Shown: positions 1 through 9,581, counted from the first letter of the stretch. The stretch is 20,000 nucleotides of DNA from Stramonita haemastoma (GCA_030674155.1 CM060340.1:111262-131261), one strand, 5' to 3'. Notes: generated from the letters alone by a model not told the origin. Numbers and translations: made by a program.

Positions 1-63
1 GACATAAAGTGGCATAAAACACACACACACACATACACACACACTCACACACACACTCACACA

Positions 64-138
<75 letters not shown>

Positions 139-144
139 ACACAC

Positions 145-191
<47 letters not shown>

Positions 192-268
192 ACACAGTGC
201 CGCATTTCAGACTCAAACAACATGAATCATTCTCTCCCTCAGCTGACCCAACACTCAGAGCTACAGAC
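1..268 (-). other. Gene B intron 3 (partial)
   Basis: Starts at the GT at 267-268 after exon 3 and runs off the left edge. After 78 nt of unique sequence it enters a (TG)n tract on the sense strand (21-189 on the plus strand as CA). Position 1 matches 16027, showing that the duplication continues to the left. Confidence 0.65.
21..189. repeat. (CA)n microsatellite, interrupted
   Basis: CA dinucleotides with a few CATA, CTCA and ACC breaks. Corresponds to the tract at 16045-16170. Confidence 0.97.
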
Positions 269-331
269 CAGAGTACACCAGCTGACTGGCATTGCTGCAG
301 CTTTTTCTCCCCCAGCGGACATATGTGGAAC
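269..331 (-). CDS. Gene B exon 3: microexon opening the short-chain collagen C4-like domain
   Basis: A 63-nt exon reading STYVRWGRKSCSNASQLVYS, with a split Gly codon at each end (phase 1 to phase 1). The string Y-V-R-W-G-R-x-x-C followed by L-V-Y-S-G is the characteristic opening of the domain found in invertebrate 'short-chain collagen C4-like' proteins (family recognition from memory). It continues exactly into the GVAGGSW start of exon 4 as seen in gene A. The acceptor is TTGAACAG/GTTCC. The donor, CTCTG/GTCTGT, is weak, but the same base pair is used in both copies and gives the right phase. NAS is a potential N-glycosylation site. The exon and its flanks (190-409) are identical to the right copy. 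Its exon 4 lies left of the window, so whether gene B is complete cannot be judged here. Confidence 0.78.
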
Positions 332-398
332 CTGTTCAAACACACACTGCAGATTAAAACCCATGAAAACAGATCACAAAACAGGTGTAAGCATGGCT

Positions 399-702
399 TA
401 ATTAGGGACAGGATAGCTCAGAGGTCAGAGCACTGGCTTTCCCCAAGCTAAGGTAAAGCAACATCCAGCATGGTTACCAAGTGGATGGTGGACCACGCCT
501 TGGCTTCAGTACAGTCCCCCAGTTCACCCAGCTGTAAATGGGTACCTGCCCTCTTTAGGGTCAGGGAAGGTAAAGCAGCGAGATAGTAGAGATGGGCGCC
601 GACCTCAACATGCTGGCCCCTAGAGAAGCTGAGGTCTCTGATGCCTCACTCTCCTATGACCACATAGGGTATGGGACACTTTTACCTTTACCTTTTACCT
701 TT
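399..702 (+). mobile_element. SINE with composite tRNA-like/5S rRNA-like head (left copy)
   Basis: The head GGATAGCTCAGAGGTCAGAGC resembles a tRNA with a pol III A box. It continues into AAGCTAAGGTAAAGCAACATC...GGATGGTGGACC, which resembles the 5S rRNA internal control region (AAGTTAAGCA..., GGATGGGTGACC). The body contains GTTCACCCAGCTGTAAATGGGTACCTG, and the 3' end is a short (TTTACC)n tail at 680-702. The right copy is at 16380, about 96% identical by eye. Confidence 0.7.
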
Positions 703-821
703 TAAGTATGATCAGGCAATGTAAGAAAGTTTTAGAGTTTTGCTTGTTTGTTTGCCTGCTTGTTTGAAGAAGATAAACACATATATACATGCAAACATAC
801 AGATACACACATACACACAAC

Positions 822-858
822 GAAAGAAAGAAAGAAAGAAAGAAAGAAAAAAGAAAAA

Positions 859-890
<32 letters not shown>
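822..890. repeat. (GAAA)n microsatellite
   Basis: Tetranucleotide GAAA run with A-rich breaks in the middle. The paralogous place at 16757-16945 is (CA)n instead. Confidence 0.95.
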
Positions 891-1049
891 CATCCATGGT
901 TTAACGTATTTGCCATAAAACACTAGGTTGGATGTTTTTTGTTATATGTAAGAATACCTTCATTATTAATACGACACTGGGTTGAATGCCTTAGTCATAA
1001 GTAAGATACTACTTCGAAGATTCTACAAATGAACAAGATGATATTAATA

Positions 1050-1121
1050 CTGCTACAACAACTACAACAACTACAACAACTACAACAATAACAACAATAA
1101 CAACAATAACAACAACTACTA

Positions 1122-1199
<78 letters not shown>
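1050..1199. repeat. (CTA)n microsatellite with CAA/ACAAT-rich start
   Basis: CTACAACAA-type units grade into AACAATAAC and then a pure ACT run. The right copy at 17085-17250 is almost pure CTA. Confidence 0.97.
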
Positions 1200-1203
<4 letters not shown>

Positions 1204-1242
1204 TGGATGATAAAGATAACGATAATAACAATGTGTATGCAA

Positions 1243-1508
1243 TTCGTTTTTTTCAAATTTTGCCATCCACACCCACTGGCACTCAATGGCCTACTCTTTC
1301 AAAGCCATAACAGGTTTTAACGTGTGCACAAGGTGTTCTGCGTGCGTTCGCACTCGGAACCTCACTTAATATTCTCATCTAAAGGACTTTTGGCAGGAGT
1401 GGAGTCGGCTCTGATGTTAACTCCATAGGAAAAATCCTCTTGAACGAGATTTGAACCGGGTCAGCAGATTACGAGCGCATCACTGACCACCAGGCTATTC
1501 CATCCCTG
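1243..1508 (-). mobile_element. Inverted tRNA-derived SINE (left copy), diverged
   Basis: On the minus strand: head GGATGGAATAGCCTGGTGGTCAGTGATGCGC with A-box-like TAGCCTGGTGG and B-box-like GGTTCAAATC. The body carries GATGAGA--TTAAGTGAGG-TCCGAGTGCGAACGCACGCAGAACA and then GCACACGTTAAA. It has the same layout as the SINEs at 6594 and 10341 but is more diverged. The duplicate is at 17289. Confidence 0.65.
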
Positions 1509-2231
1509 CATCAGAAAAGAAGCATACAGACAAATAGTTTCGTGAGTATGTTGATCTAGACCCTTTATAGAGGGATGCAAGCAAAGGATTTAGTACATTT
1601 TTTGTAGTGTGGCCAATGGCATATTTGTTGTCTTGTTATCAGCATGTATACTAATCAGTGGTTAGTCATAGCTTGTTGAGGCAAACAAGTGTGACAGTTT
1701 TCCTACCACACTAACTAAATATATCATACTTGCAGTTGCATCTTAGAGAGACAGATATACTTTGAGAAAGGGAGACATGCCGACAGACAAGCAAAGAAAA
1801 CAGGAAAATAAGACCCTCCACCACAAAATGAGTGGCTTAGCACATAATCTGCTAGGAGCCATTGAAGGCAAGTGGGGGTGAGGTTGTCGATTTTCAGAGT
1901 TTGATGGATTATAAAACTGTAACGCTTAGTATACCTTTTAGTTAAATATTAAGGCATAATTGTGTTTCCTTTTGTCTTTAAACGTGCTTTGAATATAGCG
2001 GAGCCCTCATTCTGACCACCTATTACGATGCTTAACTTGTCTATTTCTCATTTTGACATTGCCTACAGTCTATCATTTCAATTTGTAAAAACTTTTGATA
2101 GAATTGTTTGATTTTCAATTTTGTTTGTACTGTATAGCCATTTCATTGAAATTTAATAACAGTTCAAAAAAAAAATTGACCTCAGGTGCAATGCGACTCC
2201 TTATGTGGTGGAGCGTCACAAATACACATAT

Positions 2232-2557
<326 letters not shown>

Positions 2558-2577
2558 AAATCAAACTGGAACCTGAC

Positions 2578-2888
2578 CACTTTTTGAGTTTGACTGCAGT
2601 GTCTTCAGTGTAGCCTGTGTGGTCCTCAGCACTTTTCCTGCAGCTTTCTGCTTGGCTTCTGTTGCTGCCAGCCTGCTGCCTGTTCTTGCCTGTTTCGCCT
2701 CTGTCCTTTCCAGTCTGGTCTGTGTTGATTCCAGCTTGGTCTGTGTTGATTTCAGTTCAGTCTGTGTTGATTTCAGTTCAGTCTGTGTTGACTTTAGTTC
2801 AGTCTGTGTTGCCTCCAGTTTGGTGTCCAAAGCTGTCAGCATAGTTCTGATTCCCCGGAGCTCCATACCTGACGCAGAGGGCTTCCCA
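2578..2888 (-). CDS. Gene B exon 2: heptad-repeat (coiled-coil) stalk
   Basis: Internal exon of 311 nt: one base completing the Ser codon, 103 codons, and one base of a Gly codon. The acceptor is AACCAG/TGGG, preceded on the minus strand by a T-rich tract; the donor is AAAGTG/GTCAGG. The centre is a run of 7-residue units of the form TQTxLxS (TQTELKS three times, then TQTKLES, TQTRLER, TEAKQAR, TGSRLAA, TEAKQKA). Leu recurs every seventh residue with Thr/Gln layers between, as expected for an alpha-helical coiled coil with a partly polar core. The flanks (MELRGIRTMLTALDTKLEA and VLRTTQATLKTLQ) are near-identical in gene A. At DNA level the heptads are 21-bp tandem repeats, so length can change without frameshift. 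Its role is probably to oligomerise and space the C-terminal domain. The repeat also opens frames on the other strand; those are shadows. Confidence rests on phase agreement with exons 1 and 3 and on conservation in both copies. Confidence 0.75.
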
Positions 2889-3451
2889 CTGGTTTCAGCA
2901 ACAACAACAAATTTCAGAGAAAAAAATAAAGCAGAAACTTAACCTCTGCCTTGGTTCAGTGGTTAGTCATGTCAGCAGTTATAAATATTACAGAAATGAA
3001 TGATCCTTAGTATTTGGGTAGTTTTGTACGTTTTTAACTTAAACGCGGGGATGTAAAAATATACAAAGTACTTTGCAGCCACTGTCAGCCATGATGCCTT
3101 GATCTACAAGCCAAACTCACAGGTGGTGACATCTTGCTCTGCATCTATGGTACAGGTGTCAGACCTGCAGGTCACTGTTGCTGTCCATTGTGTTGTCACC
3201 AAGCAGTGGTGACATGACAGTCAGATTATGGTGTTTGTCTACAGCTACACTCTTACAATCCAAACACTGGCTAGTGACACAGAAGGTTTAAATGCAATCC
3301 TACCTAACCCTGTTACTCACTGCATCCAACGTCATAGGCATCCAATCAAATTTGTCACTACTGTCACAAAAACTAGTCGCCAAACTAGGTTTTCTAAATG
3401 GAAGTTCCCAGATGTAGTTAATTTGCCAATAAAAGTAGCACATGCTATGTG

Positions 3452-3980
3452 TACTCTACATTGATATACACAGCTAATTGTCTAAGAGATGGCTGGCTAT
3501 ACTCTACATTGATATACCAGCTGATTGTCTAAGAGAAGGCTGGCTATACTCTACATTGATATGCAAAGCTGATTGTCTAAGAGATGGCTGGCTATACTCT
3601 ACATTGATATACACAGCTAATTGTCTAAGAGAAGGCTGGCTATACTCTACATTGATATACACAGCTAATTGTCTAAGAGAAGGCTGGCTATACTCTACAT
3701 TGATATACACAGCTAATTGTCTATGAGATGGCTGGCTATACTCTACATTGATATACACAGCTAATTGTCTATGAGATGGCTGGCTATACTCTACATTGAT
3801 ATACACAGCTAATTGTCTAAGAGAAGGCTGGCTATACTCTACATTGATATACACAGCTAATTGTCTATGAGATGGCTGGCTATACTCTACATTGATATAC
3901 ACAGCTAATTGTCTATGAGATGGCTGACTATACTCTACATTGATATTCACAGCTGGCTGTCTAAGAGATGGCTGGTTGTC
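3452..3980. repeat. 48-bp minisatellite, eleven copies (left copy)
   Basis: Units of TACTCTACATTGATATACACAGCTAATTGTCTAAGAGATGGCTGGCTA start at 3452, 3500, 3547 and then every 48 bp to 3931. One unit is 47 bp. The variants (AGAGAAGG, TGAGATGG) alternate in blocks, a sign of block duplication. It lies in gene B intron 1. On the minus strand the 16-residue unit stays open, since 48 is a multiple of three; this is not evidence of coding. Confidence 0.95.
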
Positions 3981-4001
3981 CGTCACCATTTTCATCTCAC
4001 T

Positions 4002-4577
4002 GTCTTCTCCTTCTTTTTTCTTTTTCTTTTTCTTCTTCTTCTTCTTCTTCTTCTTCTTCTTCTTCTTTCTTCTTCTTCTTCTTCTTCTCTCCTCCTCCTC
4101 CTCCTCTCTTCTCCTTCTCCTCCTTCTTCTCCTTCCCCTCCTTCTTCTCCTCCTCATCCTCATCCTCCTCCTCCTCCTCCTCCTCCTCCTCCTCCCTCCT
4201 CCTCCTCCTCCTCCTTCTCTCCTCCTTCTTCTTCTTTCTCCTTCTTCTTCTCCTTCTTCTTCTTCTTCTTCTTCTTCTTCTTCTTCTTCTTTCTTCTTCT
4301 TCTTCTTCTTCTTCTTCTTCCTTCTTCTTCTTCTTCTCCTCCTCCTTCTCTATCTTCTCCTTCTCCTCCTCCTTCTCTATCTTCTCCTTCTCCTTCTCCT
4401 TTTCCTTCTTCTCCTCCTCCTCCTCCTTCTCCTCCTCCTTCTCCTCCTCCTCCTCCTCCTTCTCCTCCTCCTCCTCCTCCTCCTTCTTCTTCTTCTTCTT
4501 CTTCTTCTTCTTCTTCTTCTTCTTCTTCTTCTTCTTCTTCTTCTTCTTCTTCTTCTTCTTCTTCTTCTTCTTCTTCT
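4002..4577. repeat. 575-bp polypyrimidine tract (CTT/CTC)n
   Basis: Unbroken pyrimidine on the plus strand except rare A bases (CTCATC, TCTATC). Blocks of CTT alternate with CTC, ending in about 95 bp of near-pure CTT. The minus strand is (GAA/GGA)n. Confidence 0.97.
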
Positions 4578-4655
4578 CTATCCCATGGAACATTTCATCT
4601 ACATCTATTTCAACATCAGATTCATTGATTCCTTCTTTATCAAACCACACCACTT

Positions 4656-4965
4656 TAAAGGACGGTAGAGATCAGTAATCAGAACTCTCACACTTCCCAA
4701 GCTAGGGTTAAGCAGCGTTGAGCGTTGAGCGTGCGTACCTCTTGGATGGGTGACCGTTTGTGCACACTGCTTTTGTGTTGTCCCCCAGTTCACCCAGCTG
4801 TAAATGGGTGCTTTCCTTCTCTAGGGACAGGGTAAAGTAAAGAAAATAGGGAAAGGAGATTGGTGAAGCCCTCAATATGCTGGCCCCTAGAGAGGTCTCC
4901 GACACATCGCTTTCCAATGCTTGCATATCATAATACGTTATGAAAATGCACTTTTTATCTTCTTC
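4656..4965 (+). mobile_element. 5S rRNA-headed SINE, diverged subfamily (left copy)
   Basis: Contains CCCAAGCTAGGGTTAAGCAGCG and, 30-40 nt on, CTTGGATGGGTGACCG, both close to the 5S rRNA internal promoter. The body then has CCCCCAGTTCACCCAGCTGTAAATGGGTG, shared with the element at 399. The bases before it (GTAGAGATCAGTAATCAGAACTC) look like a decayed form of the tRNA-like head. A small internal duplication (GCGTTGAGCGTTGAGCG) is present only in this copy. Confidence 0.65.
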
Positions 4966-5421
4966 ATGTAAAAGAGATTTATTCCAATGTCAGTGGAGTT
5001 CACATCAATAGTTTCCGCAGTGTTGACTGCCAATTTTCCCACAAGCTTTTAGCAATACGACATAGAACTCTGCTTTGACAGAGAAAAATATCATCTGACG
5101 TTGGAGTATAGTTGCCTGTATGCCACAATACTTGAAAACAGCCGTACATGCACACGTATCATCTAGTGTGTACTCAGGATTTCCCAGTGATTCTCAGGCA
5201 GTCAGACAGACAGAGTGCATATTGTGGATGACTCTCAGGATGTTAAGGAAGAGAACGCCTAACAGCAACACACACTTTGATTGACCAGACAACAGAAAAT
5301 AGGCAGATAAAGCCAAAGAAAGGCAAGGCAATAGGTTGAATAACAAAAGCCATTCACAATCCAATGAATAGAGAACTTCAGTCTGATAACTATGGCAGGT
5401 GCAACTTTTGTAACAAAGCAA

Positions 5422-5776
<355 letters not shown>

Positions 5777-5799
5777 CTATCAGTTTTCAAAATACTCAC

Positions 5800-6002
5800 G
5801 AATATGGCACAGGTTGTTTGTTGGACATAAGCATGCCCTTCAATTCATCATGCTGAGACGTTATATTCTGACTCATGCTCCGAAATTCCTGCAGCAACTG
5901 TTTCCCAACAGACGGAGACAGAGTGGTGCTTGGTGCCACATTCCCGGCTCTTACTGCGCTCAGAACAGCAAGGCAGACTGCCAAGGAAAATCCTGACATC
6001 AT
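5800..6002 (-). CDS. Gene B exon 1: signal peptide and N-terminal spacer of secreted C4-domain protein
   Basis: First coding exon of the left gene copy, 67 codons plus two bases. It opens with two Met codons, then a hydrophobic segment (FSLAVCLAVLSAV) and a likely signal peptidase site after VRA (about residue 19), so the product should enter the secretory pathway. The rest is a Ser/Thr/Gln-rich spacer with one N-glycosylation sequon, NIT, at residues 46-48. The frame ends at CCA-TAT-TC followed by GTGAGT, a near-consensus 5' splice site at 5798-5799. That leaves phase 2, which matches the acceptor of exon 2 at 2888/2889 and completes a Ser codon. The start is the first ATG of the open frame. 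A TATA-like motif lies about 45 nt upstream, so a short 5' UTR in the same exon is plausible. A non-coding upstream exon ending in the CAG just before the ATG cannot be excluded. There is no full-length homology evidence for this exon alone; it is tied to exon 2 by splice phase and strand. Confidence 0.72.
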
Positions 6003-6044
6003 TCTGTTCTGAACAAATCTGGCTGTACTGTGGGCTCAGTGCAG

Positions 6045-6056
6045 TTATACACCAAT
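6045..6056 (-). promoter_or_regulatory. Candidate core promoter of gene B (TATA-like, inverted CCAAT)
   Basis: On the minus strand the sequence ATTGGTGTATAACTGC precedes the start codon. TATAA at 6045-6049 is 43-47 nt before the ATG, which would put a transcription start near 6015-6020 and give a very short 5' UTR. ATTGGT at 6051-6056 is an inverted CCAAT element but lies unusually close. Only motif and position support this. Confidence 0.3.
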
Positions 6057-6378
6057 AGTTCAGTCAAAAAATAAAGACCAGGCGAAGTTTACTCCAACCT
6101 GATTGCCAAGAGAGAAGTACTGAACTGTGGCTTGATCAATCCTCTACCTCTGGCTTGTTGGGTGCTTGCAGTTTTATAAACATTTCTGTTTACAGCAAAG
6201 TGTTAGGTCCGGTAAAGTAATGTCTAAGCCTGACACCGGAATCTGTGACACTTGTGCAAAATATGATACATTAGAAAATATCCCTCCAAACAGCTTTTTA
6301 AGCAAAGTAATTGCTTTGTTTGTTTGCTTTTTGTGTTTTTGAATAATAGGTTTGTAAAACTCATGCCCAAAAGAAACA
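6057..6378. other. Non-repetitive upstream region of gene B
   Basis: About 320 bp of ordinary complexity 5' of the gene. No ORF or RNA gene seen; it would include proximal regulatory sequence if the start at 6002 is right. Confidence 0.4.
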
Positions 6379-6593
<215 letters not shown>

Positions 6594-6960
6594 GGGGACG
6601 GGATAGCCTAGTGGTCAGAACATTTCGCTCGCAATTTGACGACCCGGGTTCAATTCCCTTTCGAAGAGATTTTTCTCCCGAAGTTAACATCCGTGCTGTT
6701 TCCACTCTCCCCCAAAGTCCTTCGGATGAGACTTTAAACCGAGGCCCCGTGTGCAAACGCACGCAGAACAACTTGCGCACACGTTAAATCCTTCTCCGCT
6801 TTTCGTAAGAGTAGGCCATTGTGTGCCAATGGGAACAGATTACATTTACAAAACTGCGTACATACGGGGACTGGATGTAAAAAGGCACATGACTGCTTAT
6901 TAGATTATCCTCAATATAAAAGAATAAAATAAAATAAAATAAAATAAAAAAGTAAATAAA
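6594..6960 (+). mobile_element. Full-length tRNA-derived SINE with Nin-DC-like central domain
   Basis: Head 6596-6660: GGGACGGGATAGCCTAGTGG (A box) and GGGTTCAATTCCC (B box). The central part has CCTTCGGATGAGACTTTAAACCGAGGCCCCGTGTGC, which resembles the deeply conserved eumetazoan SINE domain called Nin-DC (from memory). The 3' part is AGTAGGCCATTGTGTGCCA, then TCCTC-ATATAAAAGAATA and an (AAAAT)n tail. It sits directly against a 200-bp (CA)n tract at its 5' side. I did not find clear target-site duplications. Confidence 0.75.
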
Positions 6961-6969
6961 CAAAAATGC

Positions 6970-7012
6970 GCGCCCATGCACACACGCATGCATACATGGA
7001 TGTACACGCACG

Positions 7013-7059
<47 letters not shown>

Positions 7060-7126
7060 GCACGCACATGCAGATGCACACACATATATACATATATACA
7101 TATATACATATATACATATATATATA

Positions 7127-7210
<84 letters not shown>
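6970..7210. repeat. (CA)n(CG)n(CATATA)n then (GTA)n
   Basis: About 110 bp of nearly uninterrupted alternating purine-pyrimidine (CA, a CG run at 7045-7061, CATATATA), followed by an 80-bp pure GTA run from about 7128. Confidence 0.95.
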
Positions 7211-7399
7211 GCCTCCGTCAGTCGGTGTCGACTATGGAATTCGCGCCAAAAGACAGGTCATTTGTTCAGCGACAACGCCGGCTGTGGCTGGTCAGTCCGA
7301 TGCGGGAGTGGCACTTTCTGTTGCATCTGATGCAGATGTGGCTTGTTGAGGTGGCTGGAGTACATGCCTTCCGCTTGGCGCTCATTTCGTTTGCTGCGA
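7211..7399 (+). repeat. Unclassified repeat fragment beside LINE remnant
   Basis: GGCCTCCGTCAGTCGGTGTCGACTATGG... starts exactly where a (GTA)n tract ends. The sequence looks like a dispersed molluscan repeat, but I cannot name the family. Stops interrupt the frames across it. Confidence 0.35.
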
Positions 7400-7613
7400 A
7401 GGATGGAGGATGGACGCATTCCTAAAGATCTCCTCTATGGTGAACTTGCCTCCGGCAAGAGAAGCATTGGCCACCCCCAACTGCGCTACAAAGACGTCTG
7501 CAAGCGTGACATGAAAGCCCTGGACATCAACCTAGAGAACTGGGAGGAGGTAGCGGCTGACCGCAGCAAATGGCGCAGTATTCTCCACAAACAGCTGAAG
7601 TGTGGTGAAGAAA

Positions 7614-7615
<2 letters not shown>
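7400..7615 (+). mobile_element. LINE ORF2 C-terminal remnant
   Basis: About 72 codons read RRMEDGRIPKDLLYGELASG, GHPQLRYKDVCKRDMKALDI, then WEEVAADRSKWRS, ending in CGEEK. The R-M-x-D-G-R-I-P-K, LLYGEL and RYKDVCKRD motifs match the segment downstream of the reverse transcriptase in RTE-like and related non-LTR elements (from memory). The frame runs on into a (TA)n tail with no clear stop of its own. Upstream 7211-7400 is not in frame with it and may be another repeat. Confidence 0.65.
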
Positions 7616-7978
<363 letters not shown>

Positions 7979-8045
7979 TCTTACACTTGAATGCGCACCC
8001 ATGTTTATATAAATGATAAAATCGTTATTATTCCATGTGTTAAAC

Positions 8046-8167
8046 ACACATATACAGACACTCAAAAATACGCACACACGCACGCACGCACATACGCACA
8101 CACACACACGCACGCACGCACGCACGCACGCACGCGCACGCACGCGCACACACACACACACACACAG
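8046..8167. repeat. (CA)n/(CGCA)n microsatellite
   Basis: CA and CGCA units mixed, with a CGCACGCACG core near 8109-8145. Confidence 0.95.
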
Positions 8168-8252
8168 GCAAAACAAAAATTGTATCCGGGATTTGAGCGA
8201 GAAAAGACATCAATATCACTTGGTACAAGCTGCAAAAAAGAGACACCACTTC

Positions 8253-8529
8253 CCTGACCACTTGCTGTATAACAGATTTGCTGATTCATCACTCCAACTT
8301 CTGCTTACCTGACCACTTGCTGTATAACAGTTTTGCTGATTCATCACTCCAGCTTCTGCTTACCTGACCACTTGCTGTATAACAGTTTTGCTGATTCATC
8401 ACTCCAGCTTCTGCTTACCTGACCACTTGCTGTATAACAGATTTGCTGATTCATCACTCCAGCTTCTGCTTACCTGACCACTTGCTGTATAACAGTTTTG
8501 CTGATTCATCACTCCAGCTTTTGCTTACC
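8253..8529. repeat. 55-bp minisatellite, five copies
   Basis: Units start at 8253, 8308, 8363, 8418 and 8473, each beginning CCTGACCACTTGCTGTATAA and ending CTTCTGCTTA. They differ at only one or two positions (GATTTG/GTTTTG, AACTT/AGCTT). Low divergence suggests recent expansion. The array ends at CCTTGGG. Confidence 0.95.
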
Positions 8530-8689
8530 TTGGGATACAGCAGGACGAAACCAGGAGATACTCTTTCTCACCTCTTCCTTTTTTCTTTTTCCTTTTTTTT
8601 GCTGCCTCGTCTTCTGCAAAAGCCCTGTCCTGCAGTTCCCATGCCGCTCATTTCAACCCCCCCCCCCCCCTCCCCCCACCACAGCCATA

Positions 8690-9070
8690 TCCAGATTTGT
8701 TATGTCTTATCCTCAGGGTCAGGAGTCCACAGGGAGCCCATTATTATTAGGCCGCCGTGGGGCCACCATCCAGAGGGGTCCTGCACTTCTGCTGGGTCAC
8801 TTTGGTGGTGTTCAGTGGTGCCTGTTCTGAGCTAACATACGCAGGACATCACCTACTAAGCCACCTACTAACGACAGTATTAGCTCAGTTGCGAGCCAGA
8901 CTGAGTGAGTCACCCACCCGAGGTGGCGACCACCACAACGTCCCTCCAACGACCGTCTCCCGCGAATCCTCAACCCCAAAGGCTTTGACGTAAATTCACC
9001 ACAGGCACAGAAGTGCACGGGTAAACCGAATCTGAGGCCACCATGAGACCAGAGCAACGGGGGCTACAGA
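8690..9070. repeat. Unclassified GC-richer segment, possible dispersed repeat
   Basis: A 380-bp stretch (GGCCGCCGTGGGGCCACCATCC..., GTGAGTCACCCACCCGAGGTGGCG...) that is free of simple repeats and visibly GC-richer than its surroundings. Short frames cross it on both strands, but none has a recognisable motif. It may be a transposon fragment; a gene fragment cannot be excluded. Confidence 0.25.
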
Positions 9071-9185
9071 ATTAGAGGAGATTGTTATTATTGCATGATT
9101 ATCAATGGTGATAAGGATGATGTAATGCTGCTGCTGTGGAAGTGCATCTGCTTTGAGACTACTTGGCAGGGTTGTACTCTACACT

Positions 9186-9456
9186 GTCTACCTATATCCC
9201 AGCGTTCACCGGTCCCGAGAGATACAGACGCCTGCAGTGTTGGTCAGGTAACGTGAGCAACACTCTCAACTTCACATCCGTAAAGAAGATGAAGCCCGAC
9301 TGTGTGGTCCCAGTCTGCCCGCTAAGCCCACAGCACACGCACTCTGGGTAGGAGCCGGCATGAGTCCGAAAACTCCCTGTGCCTCTTATAGGAATCGAAC
9401 CCGCGGCCTTCCAGTCCGAAATCCAAGGCGCTAACCACTGCGCCATGGCAGCTGGT
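9186..9456 (-). mobile_element. tRNA-derived SINE of a second family
   Basis: On the minus strand the head reads TGCCATGGCGCAGTGGTTAGCGCC (A box GGCGCAGTGG), then CGCGGGTTCGATTCCTAT (B box), spaced as in a tRNA. The body (GGGAGTTTTCGGACTC..., TGGGACCACACAGTCGGGC) is unrelated to the Nin-DC-like SINEs in this window. Confidence 0.65.
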
Positions 9457-9581
9457 TTCTCACCTCTTCTTTCTGAGCACAGCTGCCACATAATCCCTCA
9501 TAGAAATATGAGTTGAAAACAAGGATGTACACCTTACTTTGTGCTGTCGATCGCTTTTCCCCCAGTCCTCACACCTCTTCT

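Noticed and set aside
197..451. 84-codon plus-strand frame, nearly identical at 16178-16432
   Set aside because: Conservation reflects the duplication and the minus-strand exon 3 it overlaps; it then runs into SINE sequence.
2617..2942. Plus-strand frames with SLVCVDSS/SVCVDFS repeats, also at 18134-18463
   Set aside because: Antisense shadow of the heptad-repeat exon 2.
3504..4163. 219-codon minus-strand frame with 16-residue VYINVEYSQPS repeats
   Set aside because: The frame follows from a 48-bp repeat unit and a GAA/GGA tract; it is intronic and almost absent in the right copy.
3909..4678. Poly-Ser/Leu/Phe frames over the CTT/CTC tract
   Set aside because: Trinucleotide repeat read-through in three frames.
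8253..8529. CRISPR-like regular spacing in the 55-bp and 48-bp arrays
   Set aside because: Units are directly adjacent with no unique spacers, and the genome is eukaryotic.
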